Positions 22,600 to 33,469 of a stretch of DNA of 64,000 bases are shown one piece after another. Position 1 is the first letter of the stretch. Each line of letters begins with the position of its first letter. The notes below the pieces were generated by a model. The model had not been told where the DNA came from and searched no databases. It saw nothing but the letters and a program-made list of their open reading frames with translations. The translations under genes were made by a program, and so were the position numbers. This stretch comes from Hippopus hippopus (lineage: Eukaryota > Mollusca > Bivalvia > Cardiida > Cardiidae): assembly GCA_946811185.2 (NCBI GenBank), contig OX328106.1:11264777-11328776 (forward strand), in the 5' to 3' direction.

Positions 22600-23400
22600 T
22601 CCTGGTGCTAGTATTTGATTCAGAAAGCGTGAGAAATTTGACATTGCGCGAGACTTTCGGTCTCGTGCGATGTAAAAATATTCTTACGCAGCGAGAAGTA
22701 AATATACACACCGGAAAAGTAACTACAAATGAATATTCCTTTTAATATTAAACGACAAAAAAGTGTAATTGTTGATTTTTTTTTTTCGTCAAAAAGGATT
22801 AACAAAGTAAAACAAATAACACTATTATGGGTAGTTAATTTGTTTAATTAACCGTGTAGATACCGTTTTTTTTTTTTTTTTTGAGGGGGGGGTAATATTT
22901 TATGATATACCTGAAAAATTTCCAGTTCAAATACAAAGTCGGGATTGTGTGGTAAAGAGTTAAATATCACACACAACAGAAAATATCCGTATGTACATAG
23001 TATGAAATACGGATCCAAATATGGTATGATAACGTATCTCAAGCAAGGAATATGTACGTAATGATTTGCGATTTGATTGGCCAAAATTTTACTCTATCAT
23101 ATTTTACCGCCGTGCATGAAAATGGAAGTCACTAGTCACTATACCATCATTTGTTTTATTTTGTTCACAGTTTTCAAACAAAATGTGTATAATTGCCAAA
23201 TTTTGTTATTGAAAGTCGTAGGTATATCATGACAGAAAAAACTGTTGTAGTAACTTTACTGGTAATTGTAATTACTTCTCGCTGCGGAAGAATAGTTTGA
23301 GATCTTGCTCGACCTTCGGTCTGGGGCGATTTCAAACTCTCCCACTCTGCTCGAATCAAATAGAAGCACCTAGAAAGTTCCTTTGACATATGCCCTATTT
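22600..23400. repeat. Inverted pair of 150 bp repeats
   Basis: The segment at about 22615-22730 (ACTTTCGGTCTCG, ACGCAGCGAGAAGTAA) and the one at about 23265-23350 (TTACTTCTCGCTGCGG, CGACCTTCGGTCTGG) are inverted relatives. Between them lie a poly-T/poly-G tract (22864-22892) and featureless DNA. Confidence 0.45.
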
Positions 23401-23474
23401 ATCCGCCTATTTCAGCCGGAAATATTACTGTTATGTAAAAGAGCATATTCCTTGTCACTATTCATGCGTTACAT

Positions 23475-23612
23475 ATGTTACAGTCTCAGTTTGTACGGTA
23501 ATTTCAGTGCTTTGATTTGGAATTAACTCTCTGTCAAAAAAGAACTTTAATAATAAAAGAGAGTTTTTACAAAATCAAAGCGCTGAAATTATCGTAAAAA
23601 CTGAGACTATAA
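23475..23612. repeat. Hairpin repeat
   Basis: The arms TTACAGTCTCAGTTTGTACG..AATTTCAG and their complement close on a loop near 23545. It is probably a small foldback MITE. Confidence 0.6.
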
Positions 23613-23648
23613 CACATACCTAATTGAAACAGATAAGATCACACTTAC

Positions 23649-23758
23649 CGATACAGTACCGACAATAATTGGGACAATTTTCTATAGACCATCTTTTTTT
23701 TATGCATCTGAACAGGCATTGCTTCCATATTCGCGGCATTCAACCCTGTCCTTACAAT
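23649..23758 (-). pseudogene. Broken ShKT exon
   Basis: The - strand reads, after a TTTTGTAG acceptor, DCKDRVECREYGSNACSDA and then hits a stop. One frame over it continues as RWSIENCPNYCRYC to a GTAAGT donor. Together the parts have the six-cysteine ShKT pattern. The exon is 110 bp, where phase 1-1 needs 111, and the break falls at a run of eight A. It is either a decayed exon or a consensus error in the homopolymer. I found no partner exons on this strand. Confidence 0.6.
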
Positions 23759-23989
23759 CTACAAAATACAAAGTCAAGGGGCATTTTTATCAGTAGTATA
23801 AGGTTTTTGCATAATTTTACATATTTTACCTGTCCGTGCGATTCTACATTAAACTACAGAAATATTCTCGTACATGAACACCCTCTGGCCTTCCAGATAT
23901 TTTACTCATCCTGTCTCCGATCACGCTCCTCTATTTCCCCGACTTGCATCAAAGTATTCTACAACTTTCCATACGTAAACATTTAGATT

Positions 23990-25305
23990 CTCAGTCATGA
24001 AAACTTAAAAGAATTTATTTTATGGCTTAAACATAATTGTCATCTTGTTTGTCTGGAAGGATCACCAATATATTTGTTACACTTACAGAATCACAGAAGA
24101 CTCTCATAGTGCTGACTCAACTGGAATGGATGACTTTAAGTTGTAAGAACCATTGCCAGACCCTTTCGCCTGACCTTAATTTCTTTTAACGTAATGTACT
24201 TATATTGTGTGGTTTCTATAAAGATGCCACTAAACCATGTTTCAATTAAACTTATTTCTAGTTCGATTACCTATGGGAGTACGATAGAGGCAGACAGCTT
24301 TGGTGGACAGTCTTGATAAAGATTAGATTCCACAGAACATGTAGCCTGATACTTGATCTGTACCGTACGCTTGTTTCGTCAAGCTAATAAGACAAATACC
24401 TTCTGAGTTCCAGTGGATTCTGTGTTAAGCCATCAACAGAGTATGAGTTGTGTATTTCGGCGCTGAGAGAGGTAATAATGTCAGATCAAAAGGCCGAAAC
24501 ATGGGCTTTTGCAGACGGCATAGATCAAGATCAGACTGCACAAAAGTGTTTGGTACTGATAGAGTGCAATCTTACTATCCCAACGCTTCTAGTGCAACAT
24601 GGAATAAAATTTCTTATTAGTTGATAAATAAGGATTTATACTGATATATTTTTGCACATTTCTAACCTACCAGAAATTCCTTTGATGTCTATCTTGAAAT
24701 TATTTGTTGATACTTCTGTTAGTTTCCTGAAAAGGGAGGCAATTATTATCTCCCTTCGTAATGAGAATATAGTGGTTTTAGATTTATGAATGATAATTCT
24801 AACAAGGAAAAAAAAAAGGAAAAAGTGCTTGGTTAAAGTAGTACAATAATACTCATTTTAATTATAGCTAATTTTGTAGGATGATATTATAGTGGAGATA
24901 GCTGTCTTCCATTAGGAGGGTACTACCTTAAACCGTTTGTAGCGATGTCAAGATCGTTTTGGTTAGAACCGCTTACAAGATATTGGACGATATAGATAAG
25001 AACGCACGTTCAGACAGCTGCCTCCATCTCACAGACCAGTCATAAAAACATTGTGGCAAAAAGAGCATTGTTTGGTATCGTCGATTTGTTTGAGAGCAGG
25101 CATTAAGGTTACATTTTCAAACCCAGAGAAAAACGCTGCAAAAACTACAATGTGTAGAATGGCTGAGATAATGATCAGCTTTTTAAAGGTAGATAAATAA
25201 TCGATAAATGTAGTGTACGAGATAAAGAGAGTTAAGAGTTTAATCCTTGATTTAAAACCGAAAACGACCACAGTGCTGACGACTACAGAGCTGATACATT
25301 TAATG
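23990..25305. other. Long stretch without a supported gene
   Basis: It contains an R3 fragment (about 24500-24550, GGCATAGATCAAGATCAGAC) and another near 24290-24360. A hydrophobic - strand frame (25029-25271, ending in QCSFCHNVF) has no recognised domain. Nothing else is supported. Confidence 0.35.
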
Positions 25306-25309
25306 GCCC

Positions 25310-25775
25310 CAGGAGAAATAAAGGATATTTGTATTTTTCGGTGAAAGATCGAAATTTATTTCATCGAGTGAACATCATAGGTAATATTTTCATGAGTGGC
25401 GCAGCCACGAGTGAAAATATTACCGATGGTGTTCACTCGATGAAATAAATTTCGATCTTTCACCGAAAAATACAAATATTCTATTTATTTCATGCTTTTA
25501 ACCCTTTCTGGGAGAAACTTTATCAAGATCCAGTACAGTTCTTTTCAGTTATTCCCCGTGGCGTACCCCCTCCACATAGCAACGCATTACAATATTACGT
25601 CAAGCGCGAGAAATGTAAGGTAAATGACGTCATATTTCAATCCCGGTTGTGAGTCACGCGCATTTTACCTAGGTAACTAGAATATAAAAATCGGTATTTT
25701 CACTGGTCGTACCCGTGGAATATCGAAAAATATTTTCACTGCTATTTCTCGATATCCTACCGGAAAGCCTGAAAT
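25310..25775. repeat. R8 element
   Basis: A foldback at about 25325-25490 (arms GATCGAAATTTATTTCATCG and complement around GTGGCGCAGCCACG) is followed by a module with GCGCGAGAAATGTAAGGTAA. The module and half of the foldback recur at 44520-44915. Confidence 0.65.
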
Positions 25776-25776
25776 A

Positions 25777-25856
25777 ATGAAAATTGTTGTTTTTTTTTAT
25801 CGGTCGTAATATGTGCCATATTGCAACCGTCAAGGGCAACATTTGGCATGAAGATA
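25777..25856 (+). pseudogene. Signal-peptide exon relic, copy 3 (frameshifted)
   Basis: ATGAAAATTGTTG leads into a run of nine to ten T. Past the run, one frame over, it reads SVVICAILQPSRATFGMKIQ, clearly akin to the exons at 17240 and 30550. The break at the T run could be decay or a homopolymer error. Confidence 0.4.
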
Positions 25857-26319
25857 CAAAAATAATATTCTTTTCATGAAATAAAAGTGAAAGGGGGGAA
25901 AACTGACTGAAAACAAGCAAAGAGGTATCTTTAAAAAGTAAATGGTAGAAGCAAGTAAACCATGACAATTAAGTTCAAGATGGGATACAAAAAGTGTCAA
26001 AAACTCATAATTTGCAAAGCACATGACATAGACGAGATAAGACTCGCCCATATTGTTGAAATGTCACCAAGTCTTACATTGGATTTCTGGCATTTTCGGT
26101 ACATTTTAATGAATGATTTGTAATTAAAGAGCTATAAGTTTCTTGAATTCAATGATTCATGTTGAAGCTAAATCAAATCTGCTGCTGTGTGGTAATGCAT
26201 GCGGAAGGGACGGCATAGATCTAGATCAGACTGCAAAATCGTGATTAGTGACAAATAGATTTTTCTGAATTATCGCATGAAAACCTGTACAACGTGTCGT
26301 TCCATAAAGTTTTTCCGGG

Positions 26320-26553
26320 ATGTCATGTCATGTACTAGTGACGGTTCCATTATTTATGTCTTTCCTGGTATTCTTCAGTGCATGCAGCAGCTCTGTAGCG
26401 CCTTGCACAATGCCAGTTCTAAATGGAGGAGCCAATCCACTGAAACAGTCCAAAAATTCTTCGGCAGAAACTCGAAACAGGAATGGAAACGATAATTTTT
26501 ATCGATTATCGGTATTAATTAATCAAACCAAGATTCGAAGTAACAACCGCTGA
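26320..26553 (+). other. Ambiguous open frame, secreted-peptide-like
   Basis: A 77-codon frame starts with a signal-peptide-like segment (LVTVPLFMSFLVFFSACSSS), followed by a polar tail. The opposite strand is also open over 26355-26495 (AEEFLDCFSGLAPPFRTGIV) and looks at least as coding-like. I cannot decide the strand or exclude a transposon fragment. Confidence 0.2.
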
Positions 26554-26925
26554 ATAGAAACCCTCTACATGTTGCAGAACTAAGCTATCTACGGCTCGGC
26601 TAGTAGACAAAGTGCTATACGAAATAAATTCACTTACTTTCCGGAGAAACTGTTGTTGTCATGGCATCCATTCTGGTAAGTTCTTCCTCTATAGATTATA
26701 AAGAAAGATGTATTGAAATGACTTTATGAATTCTTCAGGGAATGAATGAAAGACGGAGAAAAGAAAAATGCTCTATTATTCGATAATCCGGCTATTGCTT
26801 TTTTCAAGAATTTCCAAAAACTTTATCCCTTAAGAACATTTTGAGCATGTACTGCTCGAACCATATTTTTTTTTTTAAATGGGAAATGAAAAATCAAATA
26901 AAAGAGTGGATTTTATTATGCCCCC

Positions 26926-27010
26926 GCCATAAAAAGGCGAAGGGCATACAGTGTTACCGATTTCCATCATTCGGAAAACCTTGGGTGATCTGTTGATCAA
27001 GTCCCTTGGT
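26926..27010. repeat. Fragment of a dispersed repeat
   Basis: TTATGCCCCCGCCATAAAAA with GGCGAAGGGCATACAGTG is an imperfect inverted start of a dispersed element. It resembles the opening of the unit before 46985. The DNA from 27010 to 27730 has no supported gene. Confidence 0.35.
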
Positions 27011-27732
27011 TGTATCACCCAGACGGCATTAATTCCATATACATGTATTTACAAGCACTATATAATGGTATAAATGGCACAGAAAATTTATATCAGCATG
27101 CTTCAGCAATGTAGTTATAATCACTTATAAGTCGTATCTAAATTTCGCTTATCTTTTTAACCCCCAACTTTGCGATAAACCACGACATTTTTTTATTGTC
27201 ACCCACTTTTCTCAAGCATATAGTATTGAAGACATAGCCATTGCATCTTAATACTTCACCAAATGACAGCCAATACACAGTTGTATGGGCAAATTTTGGC
27301 AAAAATGTATTCTAGCCACCAAAAAGGCCCTTAGTGACATCCGTCCTTTATTTACTGTAGTCTACAATTTTGTTAACATTTCACTGAAAATAAACCATGC
27401 CGCTTTAAAGTTAAAAAAAAACCCTAATCGATTTTTCGTTCTCCAGCGTATGAGATCACCGATATCAGATTCTCGCGCTCATGTTTACAAGGTACGGACT
27501 TGGATATTGAGTTTGCTGATTCGCTTCCTCTTTGTTAGATTTTTATTATGTTTTTAATGCGTTTTTAGCATCTTAAGAGACGTGCATATATTTGTTGCAG
27601 AAAGCCAAGATCACGAGCGGGTTGTTCAGAACGTGCAGTCTGATCTCTGGCTCCGTGCTGTCGGCTACTTTGATCTAAGTTATTACCGAAACGTTTCTCT
27701 TGAATCAACGAGACCTAACCAAAAAAAGAATC

Positions 27733-27957
27733 TGAGTCATGCACTGGCAAATGGAGATAAAAGTCATTAAATAATTATGAATAAACACAATCTATTTTGC
27801 CTAACAACCGATTGAATTAAGAGGTAGACTGGTCCCTTGACAGGCAAAAATGGACCAATAGCAAAAAGTTTTACCCTTGTTAGCCTGCGTGAACTACTCA
27901 GACTGACCTGACTCGATACTTTTTTGAATGTGCGCCCCTTTCCCAGAGCATCGCTCA
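27733..27957. repeat. R1 palindromic element
   Basis: Diverged R1: left end ATGCACTGGCAAATGG, decayed GC hairpin, right end CCCCTTTCCCAGAGCAT. Confidence 0.65.
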
Positions 27958-27959
27958 TC

Positions 27960-28053
27960 TGAATTTACAGTTTCACAGTCATTATGCCTACGGCACTTTA
28001 CGATGGCATGCAATAAAGAGGCGTTCTTTATCTGTAAAGTTGATGATTTTATT
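27960..28053 (+). pseudogene. Possible C-type-lectin end relic
   Basis: After TTTACAG, one frame contains ACNKEAFFICK, the kind of cysteine-to-FICK ending seen in C-type-lectin-like domains. A preceding RWH in the neighbouring frame suggests a small indel. There is no canonical phase-1 donor. It would suit the missing ectodomain of gene B, but evidence is thin. Confidence 0.25.
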
Positions 28054-28105
28054 CATGTTTGTATTTGTAAAAACGATAAACCTACAAAATCTCCAATCTT
28101 CTCAG

Positions 28106-28388
28106 TGTCATCAACACCAGAGACTTCAAGACAACCAACAGAAAAATCCACCGAGTCGTCCAACAGCAAATCAACAACCGCATCGTCAAAGCTTTCAACA
28201 CAATCAACAGTTGCAACCACTGAGTTATCCAACAGCAAAATAACAGCTGCATCGTCAAAGCTTTCAACGCAATCAACAGAGACATTCACCGAGCAGCAAA
28301 AAGAAGTTCACAATTACAGAGCCTTACAGACAGCCAACAGTTATATCCACCGAGTTAGTAAATAACTCAGGTTTCCAGTCTACACCCG
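28106..28388 (+). pseudogene. Gene B stalk exon with +1 frameshift
   Basis: Acceptor TTCTCAG, donor GTAAGC. The first part encodes an internally repeated stalk (two copies of a unit containing TASSKLSTQST or similar). At a run of five A near 28300 the frame changes: the original frame ends at a TAA, while the next frame reads ITEPYRQPTVISTELVNNSG straight to the donor in phase 1. Confidence 0.55.
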
Positions 28389-28499
28389 GTAAGCAAAACT
28401 AGAAAAAAGAGAGAATTTGCTGCTGTCAATCATTTCACAGCTAATTCATGGAATTGACGGGACATGTGATTTTTTTTTTTATTCTTAAATTACTGCAAG

Positions 28500-28582
28500 C
28501 GAGCCAGGCTTGACTTTTTGTCCGCAAATCCTTTGAACTCGGACATCTCCAAAATTGTGATGTTTGGTAAAGATTTAGATCA
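28500..28582. repeat. R2 fragment
   Basis: Only the outer right arm of R2 remains (TTTTTGTCCGCAAATCCTTT to TGATGTTTGGTAAAG). Confidence 0.5.
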
Positions 28583-29541
28583 TTTATTAGGCACATAATT
28601 TCTCTTCTTTTGAAGAGAGACAGAGATATATATTTTTTATTTTTTTTTGTGTGTGGGGGGGGGGGGTGAGTCTGTTTGACTTAGTGAATTTATCAACTTA
28701 TCAATCTGAAAAGTTGAAACAATTTATTGTTTGTTATTTCATTTCATATGTAAAGTTCTATCTATTTTTTAAGTAATGGGTTGTTCATTTGCCAACTTGC
28801 CCAGCTGTTTGGGAACAAGAATACGAAACGTTCCTTTAATGGACTTCTCAGGACTTTGAACCAAGTATTTAGAATAATGTATCCAAAATCTAAATGTGGC
28901 TATATTATCATTAGGAAAGAAGGGACCGAACGGATAAGGCCGCAAAGATCGACTCACTGCAGCTTTGCGGTTAGTGTAGATCAAAGTCAATCTTCACATT
29001 ATTAGTTGCACGGTCAGGTGGCAGGAGACTTGGAAACTTGTTAACGGCTGTGGCGAACCATGTCGCGCCGAGCCGAATTTATTATACTGCAAAGTTTTAC
29101 CATTTCAACGTGTGTTAAGGGAAATTTACCTGTTTTTTGGTTTCAAAAATTGAGTACGCTGACGAAGTAGAATTTCCCTTCTGAGTGCCCCAATTAAATG
29201 AATACCGACGTCACTGGGAACTGACGTCACTGAAACCTTGGTAAAACGTGCAATTTGGCACATGATCATATGTTAATTTTGATCGACGCCGCCATTTGTA
29301 GTCATGTATACGGGGCCCCCGAAAGGGAAACTGCTTTTACGTTGGTTTTGCCAGTGTACATGATATATATGTTCGGGGCATTTTGTCCAATCAGATCACG
29401 AGAAATTTCGTTGCAGTATAATAAAATATGCTGTCTGATCTTTAATCTATATCGTCAGATATTTTGTGAGATATTTCAGGTACATAAAAACAGAATCAAA
29501 CTGCTAGGATCCACTTAAATGGATGAATATGTTCCACTTAC
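28583..29541. other. Intron DNA without a recognised feature
   Basis: It includes a poly-T/poly-G tract (about 28630-28665) and short open frames on both strands with no domain. An inverted AAGGGAAATTTACC / GAATTTCCCTTC pair lies at about 29118-29182. Confidence 0.35.
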
Positions 29542-29752
29542 TTAACCCTTATCCTGCTAAATAACTTAGATGAAACTTTTAAGCCGACAGTAAAAAGCCG
29601 CATGTTGCTTTTGCAAACTTATTTTTTGAAGAAAAATATCTCCTTATCTGACAGTGTAGATCCAAGATCAGACTGCACGTTCTATGCAGTCTGATCTTGA
29701 TCTACACTGTCCGCAAAAGGTCAGCAAGTTGCGCTTAGCAGCCTAAGGGTTA
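29542..29752. repeat. R3 palindromic element
   Basis: Complete R3 in the orientation opposite to most copies (TTAACCCTTATCCTGCTAAA at the left, CAGCCTAAGGGTTAA at the right). It directly abuts an R1 copy. Confidence 0.75.
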
Positions 29753-29970
29753 AGTGGTGCTCTTGCAAAAAGGGGATTTGATACATCTCCGTGATGTATG
29801 ATAACAACCAAGCCATCACATAATTATGGATACATGAAACCCATTTTGTCTATCAGCCGACTGAATGATGACATAGAATGTTCCTTGGATATGTGGAAAA
29901 TGTACTGAGCAAACTAACATAAATCTACACTCTCTGCAGATGTATTAAACCCCTTTTCATAGAGCATGAA
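29752..29970. repeat. R1 palindromic element, hairpin lost
   Basis: Both R1 ends are present (GTGCTCTTGCAAAAAGGGG and CCCCTTTTCATAGAGCAT), but the GC-rich centre is deleted. It ends 41 bp before the gene B transmembrane exon. Gene C has an R1 copy in the matching place (57484-57720). Confidence 0.7.
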
Positions 29971-30011
29971 TTTGTGAAACATTCTAAGGGCAATTGCATT
30001 AACCTTTAAAG

Positions 30012-30113
30012 ATGGGCTCTCAAAGACAACAATCATAGCCATCGTTACAGCAACCATAGCTGTCATCATTGGCTGCATTGTGACTTCCTTGTGCTGTATT
30101 TCTGCAAAATACG
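30012..30113 (+). pseudogene. Gene B transmembrane exon, frame-altered paralogue
   Basis: Acceptor CTTTAAAG, donor GTAAGC. It encodes a hydrophobic span (IIAIVTATIAVIIGCIV, then TSLCCIS). Compared with the gene C exon it has 9 extra bases near the start and lacks 4 bases after GGCTGCATTGTGA, so its end falls in phase 1 instead of phase 2. Shifting one frame after the 4-base gap recovers the paralogue's LVLYF. Confidence 0.6.
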
Positions 30114-30291
30114 GTAAGCGTTTAATTCTAGCCATTAAATGATAAAAGTCTATTACTGTCGTTAGGTCGCCAGATGAAACTCGAATACCTTTTGTTTTTT
30201 GTAAAATTTAGTCATTTTATTTTATCATTTACTAATATATATTAAATGACATGAACAATATTTTAGAACAGTCTTCCCCTATACCATGCGT

Positions 30292-30430
30292 CTATCCGTC
30301 TGTCTGTCTGTCACTCTGCCTTTCTGTCTGTCTAACTGTCAGTCGGTCAGTTGGTTCGTCTGTTCGTCTGTCGGTCAGTCCGTTCGTCCATACGTCCATC
30401 CGTCCGTCATTCTGCTTGTCTGTCTGTTTG
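30292..30430. repeat. Degenerate TCTG/TCCG microsatellite
   Basis: Repeats of GTCTGTC(T/C) and CCGTCCGTC variants. Open frames on both strands here are repeat artefacts. Confidence 0.85.
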
Positions 30431-30549
30431 CTAGATATGCCAATTATCAATTTATAACTTGTAAGGGACAGAAAAAACACAAGGGATTTGTCCTTATTTA
30501 AAATCTGAAACGACAACAACAATTGTGTCGAAGGCCTCCAAAATATAAG

Positions 30550-30610
30550 ATGCCTTTTCTTTTCGTCGTAATCTGTGCAATCATGCAGGCATCAACCTGC
30601 CTGAAAACAA
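30550..30610 (+). CDS. Intact signal-peptide exon
   Basis: An ATG starts MPFLFVVICAIMQASTCLKT, a good signal peptide (hydrophobic core FLFVVICAIM, small residues before the likely cut), then a phase-1 donor GTAAGG. The same kind of exon 1 opens gene C in phase 1. It lies between the transmembrane and tail exons of gene B, where it cannot serve gene B. It may start a further gene, or be a misplaced duplicate. Joined in phase 1 to 30780, it would read a short basic peptide and stop at 30854-30856. Confidence 0.5.
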
Positions 30611-30779
30611 GTAAGGATGTTTCTTTAAATGGTGTCACTGAAGTTTACTGGCAATTTGACCTCGAAATCGTTCACTTTTGTCTCTTTTTGGCCTTCAAGA
30701 TCAATAAAAAAAAAAAAAAGAAAAAGAAAATACAAACCACCCAATTATAATCTATTTCTCTATTTCGCTATCTATCCAG

Positions 30780-31422
30780 CTGGCAGCGTAAAGAGGCAAA
30801 TTCGGGCGCGGTGCAGTTTAAACGAAACAGCCCCTCAACGGCGAGAGTATTTCTGAGCAACAACGACAACACCACTAATATAGCACGCGATGATAATGAC
30901 GCTGAAGTACACGATTACGATAAGGCGTGTGTTCATGCTAATGTCCAGGACAACATGGACACTGCGAATTGCGATGAGATAGATAATGGCGAATACCACT
31001 ACGTGTTAAGTGTGCCTGAAAATTCCAAACCTCCATACACGACTCAAAGAAGGAGGAGCATATCTGAGTCAGAATATGACACTACGAACAATATCAAGGT
31101 CTTTTATGAGTCTTCAAACATATACAACAAACTTAGATATGAAACCCCTGAAGATATCTATAATAGTACGATGTCAAAGCCTAAAAGACAACCTGCCGTA
31201 GATACAAATATATATTCTAAGACATCCCAACGAGAAAACCTTTACGACACAACAGCAACTGCAGGAGTTGGTATATCAAGACCACATGATGCAGCTGTCA
31301 GTCTTGATGACAATATTTATAGCCACCCTAGGGCAAACGAAAATGGTAGTTCTAAAGCTTATGGAAATATAGTAGATTGCCAAAAATTGTCAGGGACGAG
31401 TGCTGATTACGAGATGGCATAG
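30780..31422 (+). CDS. Gene B terminal exon: tyrosine-rich cytoplasmic tail
   Basis: Acceptor TCTATCCAG. The phase-2 frame starts WQRKEA and runs 214 codons to TAG. The peptide is polar with at least ten tyrosines, many followed by SH2-type contexts (YHYVL, YESSNIYNKL, DIYNSTM, ADYEMA at the very end). None is a strict ITIM. This suits the intracellular part of a signalling receptor. No domain fold is recognised. Confidence 0.65.
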
Positions 31423-31818
31423 TGCTATGTTAAGACTTGAGTGCAACTTGAAGTGCCGAAATTAGATCTTTAACGCTTTGAAACATTTAAGACAAAAGAA
31501 GGATTTAAGTATCTATGGGCTAGGCTATAAAACTTGCTTGAACAGTTTAGCAACAGTATATACGGGAGATTTTTTTTCAAGTTTTCACTGTTTGTTCTTC
31601 TGTTTTTGTCCGCTGTTTGAGGGTAATATCAAGGTGCTAAGTTGGCATTTTCATGACTAAAGAGTTTCATACTTACACTGTTAGATGTTTTATCTTCATA
31701 TTCTGCAAATAGAAATAGAATATTTCATTTTTTCTTAATATACATTTATTTTCTTATCTCTATACAATAGGTTCAACATTTCATATCCGTAAGGTTTTAA
31801 TCAGTGTATTACTTGATC

Positions 31819-31824
31819 AATAAA
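31819..31824 (+). promoter_or_regulatory. Candidate polyadenylation signal of gene B
   Basis: AATAAA 397 bp after the gene B stop. No other gene is close enough downstream to claim it. Confidence 0.4.
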
Positions 31825-31847
31825 TGTACTGAGGCAAAGGGTCTTCT

Positions 31848-32055
31848 TACCTTAAACCTAAGGGTGCCAAGCGAAGTTCAATACTCTGTTGCTGACAGTT
31901 TAGATTAAGACCAGACTGCACAGCCAAGGAATCTGTTCTTAGATCTACGCGGTCACAGAAGGTGATGTTTTATCACAGAAAAGAATTATGAAATCGCAAT
32001 TGTTAGCAGTTTAAGACCTGAAAAAAAAAAAAATACAGAACAAATGTTTGGCAGT
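31848..32055. repeat. R3 element, diverged
   Basis: Contains CTTAAACCTAAGGGTGCCAA, GATTAAGACCAGACTGCACA and a degraded right half. Confidence 0.6.
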
Positions 32056-32420
32056 TAACCACCTACGGCATAGGCTAAACTTAGGTTAAGCAAATATAGT
32101 GCAAATAGTATACTGGACCCAGGTATAAATAGAAAGGAGAAATATTTCTTGAACTTTTTATGTGACATTGCACTAATGGAAAGAAATTTGTGATTAAGTT
32201 TAAGTCTGCTATCCCACGATATTTCAAACTGAATAACTGATGTTCAGCGAAGTATAGACACACCATTATGACCTGCACCTGCAAGTCAGAGTTAAGAGGC
32301 ATAACATGTATTTGTGATAAAAAAAAACTAAGCAGAAATTGAACTAAACTCTTAGGCGTTAAAATTAATCAGTCAAATACTTTAGCCGATTGAGAATACA
32401 AACTCAACAATTAACTAAAG

Positions 32421-32654
32421 TGGTGCTCTGACGACAGGGCTTTTATTACATTTCCGCGATGCGATGCATTATGCGAAGAAAATTATTGAATAATTGCGAA
32501 TCTGTACAGTCCAATTCGTCTAACAACCGACTGAATCATTAGATGAAATATCCTTTGCCATGCAGAGTAGACAAGTAGTAGGTTTCTACTCAGGTTGATC
32601 TAGACAGATACTTGTTACAGATGCTTTAAGCCCCTTTTCACTGACCATGGCTCA
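32421..32654. repeat. R1 element, diverged
   Basis: Ends TGGTGCTCTGACGACAGG and CCCCTTTTCACTGACCATGG. The hairpin is reduced to CAGGTTGATCTAGACAG. Confidence 0.6.
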
Positions 32655-33164
32655 CTTGTTCTTCAGATAAATACCAAAGATGTGATCTATAGTATGTTTT
32701 ACTTCCCTGAGCTTCGGACGATCATTTAAGTACATTCACGTATCTGTGCCTCTTTTTTGTTATTATTATTATAGATGTATATGTACCGATGAGAAGTAAG
32801 CATTCTATCGGAAATGTTTGATGTGGTGCAACGGAGCATATATATAAATGTTCTATTTTATCAGAATGTTTTTGTCGCAAGTCTCTCGTAAAATATGACA
32901 AGTAAGATTTTACGCTGGAAATCAACAGCGGAAAGGGAGGTTACTCCGTTAGAGAAACCACTGAATGTCTTGCAAAGTGGTCATTATTATAATAAATCTT
33001 AAACTAGTCTAAAATTAGCATTTACAGCGTCTGAAAGCAAAGACGAAGGTTTTATCGAATGGCATGGATTAAGATCGAAAGGTAGATTTATGTTAAAACT
33101 CGTTAAAATCAACAGTTTCGACCTTAAATATTTAGCAGGGTACGACTGTGCCTGATACTATTTG

Positions 33165-33416
33165 GCAAGCAACACGCGAAAAGGGGCATTTGCGTAAAGT
33201 TTCGTCTCGGATCAGCCCGCGCAGTCCGCGCAGGCTAATCCGAGACGGCACTTTATTACTACATTGGATTTTGTCCTACATTAGACTTGCGCAAAACAGA
33301 AAGTTACATATGAACGGAAAGTGTTATCTCGGATTAATCTGCACGGACTGCGCAGGCTGATCTGAAACGACACTTTACGCAAATGTCAGAATGCCCCTTT
33401 TCGTGTGCTACAGGCC
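33165..33416. repeat. R4 double-hairpin element
   Basis: Both hairpins are present (AGCCCGCGCAGTCCGCGCAG and GCACGGACTGCGCAGG), with ends ACACGCGAAAAGGGGCATTT and GCCCCTTTTCGTGTGC. Confidence 0.75.
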
Positions 33417-33469
33417 ATTTCATGTTTTGAAGGCATTTCGATACAGTGTCAATGTCATCTAACGTCCAG

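Larger units (their letters stand above)
28106..31422 (+). pseudogene. Gene B: mucin-stalk transmembrane protein with tyrosine-rich tail, frame-broken
   Basis: Three exons on the + strand: Ser/Thr stalk (28106-28388), transmembrane exon (30012-30113) and cytoplasmic tail (30780-31422, stop TAG). The transmembrane exon is paralogous to that of gene C (57763-57859), so gene B probably encoded a similar type I receptor. As given the exons do not join. The stalk exon is 283 bp, one base too long for phase 1-1, and runs into TAA. The transmembrane exon is 102 bp, while the gene C exon is 97 bp (phase 1 to 2, the phase the tail exon needs). No ectodomain exons are convincing upstream. It may be a decaying paralogue or a good gene with consensus errors; the tail exon shows no damage. 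Confidence 0.55.

Noticed and set aside
25029..25271. Hydrophobic - strand ORF with a CxxC motif
   Set aside because: Could be a membrane protein fragment, but there is no start context, splice site or partner exon to support it.
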